DNA of 47,226 nucleotides, taken from NCBI GenBank assembly GCA_036675505.1, contig JAKFEW010000067.1, forward strand, positions 1-47,226. The letters are read 5' to 3'. The position numbers and the translations under genes were made by a program. Shown here one piece after another: positions 24,458 to 30,735 of the stretch. Under the pieces are notes generated by a model. The model saw only the letters and a list, made by a program, of their open reading frames with translations. It was not told the DNA's origin and made no database searches. The stretch is from JAKFEW01 sp036675505. GTDB lineage: Bacteria > Cyanobacteriota > Sericytochromatia > S15B-MN24 > JAQBPE01. Each line of letters opens with the position of its first letter. Position 1 is the first letter of the stretch.

Positions 24458-25072
24458 TTATTGACGCCGCGCCACGAGCACGGTGTCCTGGATCGTGATC
24501 GCCTGTCCTCCATGGTCGGTGATCGCGCGCGGACACGCCGCGTTGACGACGATTTCCCAGCCCGCGGGGTCGAGCACGGCTGCGACATCGTCCGCGGTGT
24601 AGTACATTTCGGGCATGCGCCACCGGCCGGCCTTCGTCTCCATGTCGGAGGGGTGGTGCGAGACGACGAGCAGCGTCCCCCCTGGCCTCACGGCGCTGGC
24701 GAGCCGGCTGAAGAGGGCCTCGCGCTCGGCGCTCGCGAAGTGCACGAAGTGCGACGAGACGAGATCATAGGCGGCCACGGGCGGCTCCCAGGTGAGCAAG
24801 TCCGCCTGCAACCACGCGACACGCCCGGCCTTGTCGGCCGCCCGTCCCCGGTCGAGGGCGACGTTCGAGATGTCCGCCGCGGTCACGCGCCAGCCGCGGT
24901 CCGCGAGCCAGAGCGCGTCCGAGCCTTCGCCGCAGCCGACGTCGAGCGCCGTGCCGGGGGAAAGGTCGGCGGCCACGCTCGCGAGGTGCGGGTTGGGTTC
25001 GCCGTCCCAGGCCGCATGGCGCCCGCGATACATGTCGTCCCAGAAGGTTGCATCCAGCTTGGTGATATCCAT
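24458..25072 (-). CDS. Class I SAM-dependent methyltransferase
   Basis: A 204-residue soluble methyltransferase. FWDDMYRGRHAAWDGEPNPHL is the opening seen in thiopurine/TehB-like and related small-molecule methyltransferases. ALDVGCGEGSDALWLA is motif I (SAM loop), VTAADISNVAL motif II, and DLVSSHFVHF motif IV, then GTLLVVSHHP. The fold is complete, unlike the truncated copy at 21030. CAGGAG supports the ATG at 25072; the frame to 25126 passes through the promoter. The promoter contains a 13-bp palindrome, suggesting a repressor. It is divergent from the two-domain VOC gene at 25228. Confidence 0.93.
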   Translation of the reverse strand: MDITKLDATFWDDMYRGRHAAWDGEPNPHLASVAADLSPGTALDVGCGEGSDALWLADRGWRVTAADISNVALDRGRAADKAGRVAWLQADLLTWEPPVAAYDLVSSHFVHFASAEREALFSRLASAVRPGGTLLVVSHHPSDMETKAGRWRMPEMYYTADDVAAVLDPAGWEIVVNAACPRAITDHGGQAITIQDTVLVARRQ

Positions 25073-25130
25073 CGTGCCTTGCTCCTGTCTTTCCAGCGCG
25101 CTTGCCGGTCGTCGCTTTTCATGCAACTAT

Positions 25131-25158
25131 TCATGTTACATGACAGCGCAAATGTCAA
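25131..25158 (-). promoter_or_regulatory. Promoter with palindromic operator before the methyltransferase
   Basis: Minus-strand TTGACA (25158-25153) is a consensus -35 box; a weak -10 such as ATGAAT (25134-25129) lies 18 nt on. The perfect palindrome TCATGT-a-ACATGA (25143-25131) overlaps the spacer and -10. A dimeric repressor site is likely. Confidence 0.6.
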
Positions 25159-25227
25159 CCCTCGCGGCCCTTGGTCGGGCGCCTGGCGACCGTGATATGC
25201 TGGCGCGTCGCCGCGAAAGGAGCCTCT

Positions 25228-25956
25228 ATGATCGCCGGAATGGATTTCGTCTCCCTGCCCGTCCAGGACATGGCCAGGGCCAGGGCCTTCTACGCCGAGG
25301 GGCTGGGCCTGGCCCCGGGCCACGCGGCCGGCGACGCCTGGGTCGAGTTCGACCTGGGCGCTGGGCCGGCGCTGGCCCTCGTGGATCCCACGGGCTACGG
25401 CATGCCCTACGAGTCCACCGGCGCCGGCGCCCTGGGCCTGGCCTTCCGCGACTTCGCCGGCGTGAGCGAGCAGATGGCCAGCCTCGGCTGCCGCACGATG
25501 GACCCGTTCGAGACCGAGGTCTGCCACGGCAGCCCGATCCGGGACAGCGAGGGCCACGGCATCGTGGTGCACAGCCGCAAGTCCGAGCCCGGCCGCGACC
25601 GCGAGATCGACTTCGTGGCCCTGCCCGTCGAGGACATGGCCCGCGCCAAGGCGTTCTATGCGGAGAAGCTGGGCCTCACCCTGGACCCGGACTTCAGCGG
25701 CGACACCTGGGCCGAGTTCCAGCTGCCGGACGGCACCACGCTCGCGCTCTTCGCCGTGAAGGCCGTGAACCTCGAGTTCGAGCCGAACAAGGGCGGCGCG
25801 GTGGGGCTGCGCGTCCCGGCCGTCGAGGAAGCCTTCGCGAAGCTCAAGACGCAGGGCTTCGCCCAGGCCGACGCGATCATGGAAACCCCCGTCTGCTTCA
25901 TGGGCTTCATCCAGGACAGCGAGGGCAACTCCCTCGTGCTGCACCGCCACAAGTAG
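25228..25956 (+). CDS. Internally duplicated VOC family protein
   Basis: A 242-residue protein made of two very similar VOC domains: FVSLPVQDMARARAFYAEGL (residue 6 on) and FVALPVEDMARAKAFYAEKL (residue ~131 on), each followed by W-[VA]-E-F and ending DSEGHGIVVH or DSEGNSLVLH. The closeness of the halves points to a recent duplication, unlike the more diverged two-domain VOC at 22366. E residues on the WVEF/WAEF strand and in the last strand are likely metal ligands. GAAAGGAG supports the ATG at 25228. Substrate unknown. Confidence 0.92.
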   Translation: MIAGMDFVSLPVQDMARARAFYAEGLGLAPGHAAGDAWVEFDLGAGPALALVDPTGYGMPYESTGAGALGLAFRDFAGVSEQMASLGCRTMDPFETEVCHGSPIRDSEGHGIVVHSRKSEPGRDREIDFVALPVEDMARAKAFYAEKLGLTLDPDFSGDTWAEFQLPDGTTLALFAVKAVNLEFEPNKGGAVGLRVPAVEEAFAKLKTQGFAQADAIMETPVCFMGFIQDSEGNSLVLHRHK

Positions 25957-26021
25957 CCGCCACTCCGGGGGAGGCGACATGAGGTACGCCGGCGTCCCTT
26001 GCGGGGCGCCGGCGCTAAGTC

Positions 26022-26082
26022 CTTTACCTTCAATAGGAAAGAACTAATGGGTGGGGCTCTTTACCTTCAATAGGAAAGAACT
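26022..26082. repeat. Two 24-bp direct repeats before the large repeat protein
   Basis: An identical 24-bp sequence (starts CTTTACCTTC, ends GGAAAGAACT) occurs at 26022-26045 and 26059-26082, 13 bp apart, in an AT-rich gap ~210 bp before the 882-residue gene. The 37-bp periodicity (about 3.5 helical turns) does not place the copies on one face, yet the exact identity suggests a binding site. A GC-rich hairpin near 25988-26014 may end the preceding gene. The rest of 25957-26290 shows nothing else. Confidence 0.6.
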
Positions 26083-26290
26083 TTTCATCCATTGATTAGA
26101 TATTAGATCGCATCGCATGCGGATTCAACGACCAGCCGGCCCAAATCCGATCGCCCCGATCACGGCCGAGCGACCTTCGCCGGCGGCACGTTAGAAACCT
26201 GTCTCCATCGATTCGACCAGGACGGGCCGGGTATGTCATAAGACAGAGCCGCCGAGCAAGGGTCGAGCGGCGTGGAGGGAGGACCGCCCC

Positions 26291-28939
26291 ATGGCCGACG
26301 TCACCAACCAGGAGCGCTCGGCGCTCGAAGCCGCCCGCGCCGCCCAGGAAGCGGCCCGCCGGGCGGCTGCGGCCGCGCGCAAGGCCGCCCTGGAGCAGGC
26401 GAGGTTGCAGGCGGCGCAGGCCCAGCGCGCTGGCGCCAGCGCCGCGCCCGACGCCCCCGTCTCGAAGGACACCTTCCGGACGATGGGCCGGGTGGAGGAG
26501 GTCGCCGATCCGGCCGGCCTCGACGCGCTCTTCGAGCAGTACGACACCGACGGCGAGGCAGGCCTGTCGGGCGACGAGATGACCGCGCTCTACCAGGGCC
26601 AGGCCGCCCAGGCGCCGGCCGAGGCGCGCGGCGGGGCGAGCGAGGGCGTGCGGGACGAGATCGACAACGCCCTCAAGGACGACACCGACACGGCGGAAGA
26701 CCTGCGCGACGCCGCGAACCACGTGCAGTCGGCCGAGGACGTGCACCTGATCATGGCGGCGGCCGAGGCCAAAGGCCTCGACCAGCATGCCGTGCTGCAG
26801 GGGTTGCTCGCGGGCCAGGACGAGGGCGCGGACGACCCGAACACGGCGGTGTTCGAGGCGCTCGCCCAGCACCAGGAGCGGCTCGGCAAGCCCGACGCGG
26901 CCGCCGCCACGCGGGCCGCGGGCGACCCGGCCGTCAGCGAGGGCGTGCGCCACGACCTGATCCAGGCGCTGCAGGACGGTACCGACACCGCGCAGGACCT
27001 CGAGGACGCCGCGAAGAACGCGCGCACGCCGGCGGACCTCGCGGCGGTGCTCGCGGCGCAGGCGGCCACCGGCGCGATCGACGTGCACCCGCTGCTGCAA
27101 GAGGCGCTCAAGGGCCTCGACGAGAAGGCCGAGGTGCCGAACTCGGACCTCCTGAACGCGATCGCCACCGAATTCGACGCCCTCGGCATGGGCGACCACG
27201 CCGAAGCCGCCCGCCGCGCCGCCGACCCGTCCATCGGCGCGGACGTCCGCAAGGAGCTGATCCACGCCCTGCAGGACGACAAGGACACCGCCGAGGACAT
27301 CAAGGACGCCCTCGAGAAGTCCGACACCGCCACCGAGACCGGCGCCTCGGAGGCCACCGGCGACGCCACCATCGGCGCCGAGCACACCGACCAGCTCGCC
27401 GCGGTCGCCGAGGTGAAGGACGCCCAGGACGCCTACGAGGACGCGCTGAAAGACGTCGAGGAGCACAACAAGACGCTGCAGCAGGCCATGGGCCAGATGC
27501 AGGGCATGCCGCCAGAGGAGCAGGCCGCCTTCGTCGAGACCTTCAAGGCGCGCCACCCCGAGTACGCCGCTGTCGACGCCGCGAAGTCGCACCTCGCCGA
27601 GACCGTGGCCGCGAACCAGGACGCGATCGCGGCCGTGCTCGAGAGCGGCACGCCGCTCGCCGAGGTGGACGCCGGCGCGCTGGAGAAGGCCCTCCAGGTG
27701 GCCGCCGAGGACCCCGCGGGCCTGGTCGCCGCCACGGCGATCACCACCCGGATCCTCAACAACGCCAGCGGCGTGCCGGCGGACCGGCTCGAGATGATCG
27801 CCGAGAAAGTCTTGCCCGCGATCTTCGCCTCGCAGATGGAGCGCGCCCTCACCGCCCACGGCGGCGACGCCCAAAAGGCCATGGACGAGGTCGAGGGCTC
27901 GCCGCTCTTCCAGGCCCTCGAGACGATCGACACGGTCGGCGGCGTGAAGGGCAACATCGACGAGTTCGTGTCCGGCTACAAGGAGCTCGCGACCGCGATC
28001 CGCTCAGGCAACGCGGACGCCGCCGCCGACGCCGTGAACCAGGCGATGGGGGGCGAGAACGTCAGCAAGCTGGGCGTCGGCCTCGCCGGCGTCGGCCTGG
28101 TGCTGGGCGCCGTCGCCTTCCGCGACGCCTCCGGCTTCGCCGCCAGGACCCAGGCCGCCCTCGAGACCGCCTCCTCGGGCTCCGAGGTGATCGCCGCGGC
28201 GGGCAAGACTTTCGGCAAGCTCGGCCGCCTGCCCGCCGTGCTCGAGAAGGCCGGCCCCGTGCTCGGCATCGTGGCCGGCGCGATCTCCGGCTTCCAGAAC
28301 CTCAAGGACGGCAAATACGTGGAGGCCGCCGTCGACGGCGCCAGCGTGGCCCTCGGCGTCCTGGCGCTGACCACCTCGATCCCCGGCCTCGGCATCGCCG
28401 CCGGCGTGCTCGCGGGCGGCCTGTTCATCTACCAGGCCTGGAAGGGCAACCAGGAGCAGAATCGGCGGACGAACGAAATCAAGGACGTCATGGCCGACAT
28501 CGGCATCGAGGAGGGCCTCGCGGATTTCCTCACCAACAGCGACGCCGGCGCCTACGAGAGCTGCAAGGAGGACCTCGGCCTCACCGACGCGCAGCTCCGC
28601 GAGCTCGTGCAGGACGGCAGCCCCTGGACGCGCCAGCTCGACGACTTCGCGTCGCCTGAGTTCAAGGCCACCGTGCTGCCCGCGCTGGCGCCGGACGGCG
28701 ACGTCAAGGCGGCGCTCGACCGGCTGGCGCAGGGGCTCGGGGCGCCCGGCGTGGAGCACCTCGCGGACATGTTGGCGACCCTGGGCTCGCCGATGATCGA
28801 CGCGGCGGGCGAGCCCATGTCGTTCCGCGAGAAGCTCACGCAGTTCCAGACGGCCTCCACGGCGCCGATGGACCGGGAGACGGCGCAGGACCAGAGCCGC
28901 GCGACGCAGAACCTCTACGCGGCCCTCGGGCTCGGGTGA
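26291..28939 (+). CDS. Large repeat protein with EF-hand-like loop and glycine-rich hydrophobic segments
   Basis: An 882-residue protein that I do not recognise. The N-terminus is an Ala-rich charged coiled coil. Residues ~77-88 (DTDGEAGLSGDE) resemble an EF-hand loop. Three ~95-residue helical repeats follow, each with a core like GVRHDLIQALQDGTDTAQDL (starting near residues 117, 217 and 317). After a long helical part come two glycine-rich hydrophobic stretches, VGLAGVGLVLGAVAF (~597) and PGLGIAAGVLAGGLFIYQAW (~698), separated by amphipathic helices, then an acidic helical C-terminus. No signal peptide. The pattern recalls pore-forming or membrane-inserting effectors, but that is inference. 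Start chosen by GGAGGACCGCCCC before ATG. Confidence 0.75.
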   Translation: MADVTNQERSALEAARAAQEAARRAAAAARKAALEQARLQAAQAQRAGASAAPDAPVSKDTFRTMGRVEEVADPAGLDALFEQYDTDGEAGLSGDEMTALYQGQAAQAPAEARGGASEGVRDEIDNALKDDTDTAEDLRDAANHVQSAEDVHLIMAAAEAKGLDQHAVLQGLLAGQDEGADDPNTAVFEALAQHQERLGKPDAAAATRAAGDPAVSEGVRHDLIQALQDGTDTAQDLEDAAKNARTPADLAAVLAAQAATGAIDVHPLLQEALKGLDEKAEVPNSDLLNAIATEFDALGMGDHAEAARRAADPSIGADVRKELIHALQDDKDTAEDIKDALEKSDTATETGASEATGDATIGAEHTDQLAAVAEVKDAQDAYEDALKDVEEHNKTLQQAMGQMQGMPPEEQAAFVETFKARHPEYAAVDAAKSHLAETVAANQDAIAAVLESGTPLAEVDAGALEKALQVAAEDPAGLVAATAITTRILNNASGVPADRLEMIAEKVLPAIFASQMERALTAHGGDAQKAMDEVEGSPLFQALETIDTVGGVKGNIDEFVSGYKELATAIRSGNADAAADAVNQAMGGENVSKLGVGLAGVGLVLGAVAFRDASGFAARTQAALETASSGSEVIAAAGKTFGKLGRLPAVLEKAGPVLGIVAGAISGFQNLKDGKYVEAAVDGASVALGVLALTTSIPGLGIAAGVLAGGLFIYQAWKGNQEQNRRTNEIKDVMADIGIEEGLADFLTNSDAGAYESCKEDLGLTDAQLRELVQDGSPWTRQLDDFASPEFKATVLPALAPDGDVKAALDRLAQGLGAPGVEHLADMLATLGSPMIDAAGEPMSFREKLTQFQTASTAPMDRETAQDQSRATQNLYAALGLG

Positions 28940-28959
28940 CGGGGCTTGACCGTTCCGCG

Positions 28960-29496
28960 CTACTTCTTGGCCGCGCGCAGCGACTGCTGGAGCCACGCCT
29001 TCGTGCTCGGCACCTGGATGCCCTCGCGCACGATCACGTCGTCGATCAACCACGTTCCGCCCACGAGGACGACCCGCAGCTCGACGTGGTGCGGCATCTT
29101 CTGCCCCTCGCCCAGCAGGCGCACCGGCACGAGGTCGTAGCCCTTCAGGTGCTTCGCGGGGAGCACCGTCACCCGTGCTGTCGCGTCCTGGCTGGCGGTG
29201 AAGGGATCCCACTCGATGATCGCGCCCTCCACGCCTTTCGGCGGATCGTAGGCCTCCGCGAGGACCGCGCGGAACGCCGGGGTGAGGAGGGGGGCGATCG
29301 CCGCGAGGGGCGTGTCGCCGGTCCCCTTCGTGTAGGGCTGCCAGATGGCGTACAGGCGCTGCACGACCTTCTCGGAGGGCGCCGCCTGCCGGGCGTGCGC
29401 CTCGGCCTTTGCCTGGGCCACGCCGCTGGTGGCGGGAAGGGCGAGGAGCAGGCCAGCCACGAGGGCGAGGGCGGAACGCCGGAACAGGGAGCGCAT
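28960..29496 (-). CDS. Small secreted protein, DUF3828/NTF2-like
   Basis: A 178-residue exported protein. Residues 1-30 are a signal peptide (MRSLFRRSALALVAGLLLAL, then an AQAKA-type cleavage). The mature part begins with helices (VVQRLYAIWQPYTKG) and continues in beta strands (VPVRLLGEGQKMPHHVELRV, GTWLIDDV), close to secreted DUF3828-like NTF2-fold proteins. Function unknown. The frame is open to 29532, inside the inverted repeat, but the ATG at 29496 starts the signal peptide. It is divergent from the fic gene across the repeat, and converges on the large repeat protein. Confidence 0.7.
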   Translation of the reverse strand: MRSLFRRSALALVAGLLLALPATSGVAQAKAEAHARQAAPSEKVVQRLYAIWQPYTKGTGDTPLAAIAPLLTPAFRAVLAEAYDPPKGVEGAIIEWDPFTASQDATARVTVLPAKHLKGYDLVPVRLLGEGQKMPHHVELRVVLVGGTWLIDDVIVREGIQVPSTKAWLQQSLRAAKK

Positions 29497-29524
29497 AGGG
29501 GCTACTTTCTCATGGGTGCGGATG

Positions 29525-29574
29525 GATCGCATTAACTATATCATGAGGGTCAATATGATATAGTTAACGCGATC
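29525..29574. promoter_or_regulatory. 20-bp inverted repeat between the secreted protein and fic
   Basis: Arms 29525-29544 and 29555-29574 match in 19 of 20 positions (core TTAACTATATCAT / ATGATATAGTTAA, outer GATCGC / GCGATC) with a 10-bp spacer. It is AT-rich in a GC-rich region and contains -10-like TATGAT and TATAGT words. The position, 20 bp before the fic ATG, fits an operator controlling one or both divergent genes. Confidence 0.75.
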
Positions 29575-29593
29575 ACCTTGTTCCGAGGCGCTG

Positions 29594-30643
29594 ATGCCGT
29601 CGCTCGAACCAAACTACCTCGACGCGCATCCCAAGCCCATGGCACTGCTGCGCACCTTGACGCTCCTGGCCGAGGCCAAGGGCAAGGAAGCGCTGTTCGC
29701 CCGGCAGGCTCCCCAGGCGCTGGAGACCTTGCGCGACCTCGCGGTCATCCAGAGCACGGAGTCCTCGAACCGGATCGAGGCGATCGTGGCGCCGAAGTCG
29801 CGGATCACCGCCCTGGTCCATGAGCGGACGGCCCCCCGTGATCGCTCGGAGCAAGAAATCGCCGGCTACCGCGACGTCCTGAAGTCGATCCACGCCCACC
29901 ACGCCGACATCCCCTTCACGGCGGACGTCGTCCTGCAGTTACACCGTGACCTGTACCGATATTCGCCGGCCCAGGGTGGCCGGTGGAAGCCCAAGGACAA
30001 CGAGATCACGGCCCCCCACCCAGACGGAACGGTCGAAGTGCGCTTCAAGGCCGTCTCGGCCGTCGAGACGCCCGCGGCCATGGCGCGACTGCATGAGGCA
30101 TTCTTGCAACTGCGCGCCTCCGAAGGTGCCGAGCCGTTGTTGCTGATTCCGGCCTATGTCCTCGACTTCCTCTGCATCCACCCGTTCGCGGACGGAAACG
30201 GCCGAATGGCGCGGCTGCTGTCGCTGCTCTTGCTGTACCAGAGCGGCTACGCCGTCGGGCGGTACATCAGCCTCGAGCGGATCGTGGAGGAGACGAAGGA
30301 GAGCTACTACGACACACTTTATCGCTCGTCGATCGGCTGGTACGACGGGCGCCACGACCTGGCACCCTGGTGGGACTACTTCCTGGGCGTCGTCCTGCTG
30401 ACGGCTTACCGTCGCTTCGAGGAACGGGTCGGGATGGTCACCGAAGGACGTGGTGCCAAGCGCGACCGCGTCGTCGAGGCTGTCGCTCGCCTGCCTCGGA
30501 CATTCCGGATGGCCGACGTGGAAGCCGCTTGTATAGGGATCAGCCGCCCGACTATCGTCCGGACGCTTTATGCGTTGCGGGACGAAGGTCGCATCCGATG
30601 CCTCGGGAAGGGGCGCGATGCGGCTTGGGAGCGGTTGGACTGA
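29594..30643 (+). CDS. fic: Fic/DOC family protein with C-terminal winged helix
   Basis: A 349-residue Fic protein, expected to transfer AMP (or another nucleotide part) to target proteins. The active-site motif HPFADGNGRMAR is complete at residues 196-207. An N-terminal helix carries S58-N-R-I-E62-A63, matching the inhibitory (S/T)xxxE(G/N) motif except for Ala in the last place, so autoinhibition through E62 is likely. Residues ~285-349 form a winged-helix DNA-binding domain (FRMADVEAACIGISRPTIVR), as in many self-regulating Fic proteins. The long inverted repeat 20 bp upstream may be its own operator. No separate antitoxin is visible. The gene is likely a single-gene regulatory or toxin-like unit. 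Confidence 0.95.
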   Translation: MPSLEPNYLDAHPKPMALLRTLTLLAEAKGKEALFARQAPQALETLRDLAVIQSTESSNRIEAIVAPKSRITALVHERTAPRDRSEQEIAGYRDVLKSIHAHHADIPFTADVVLQLHRDLYRYSPAQGGRWKPKDNEITAPHPDGTVEVRFKAVSAVETPAAMARLHEAFLQLRASEGAEPLLLIPAYVLDFLCIHPFADGNGRMARLLSLLLLYQSGYAVGRYISLERIVEETKESYYDTLYRSSIGWYDGRHDLAPWWDYFLGVVLLTAYRRFEERVGMVTEGRGAKRDRVVEAVARLPRTFRMADVEAACIGISRPTIVRTLYALRDEGRIRCLGKGRDAAWERLD

Positions 30644-30735
30644 GCCGGGGAATTCTGCGTTCGCCGTGGATCAGGACGGGTAGTGGGGGACGCCCAAGGC
30701 TTCAACGTCGCCCACGGACATGCCGGCCTCGGCGG

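Noticed and set aside
26022..26082. CRISPR array
   Set aside because: Only two repeat copies with a 13-bp spacer and no cas genes.
26096..27874. 592-codon open frame opposite the large repeat protein
   Set aside because: Leu/Gly/Arg-rich shadow; the plus strand has a regular helical repeat structure.
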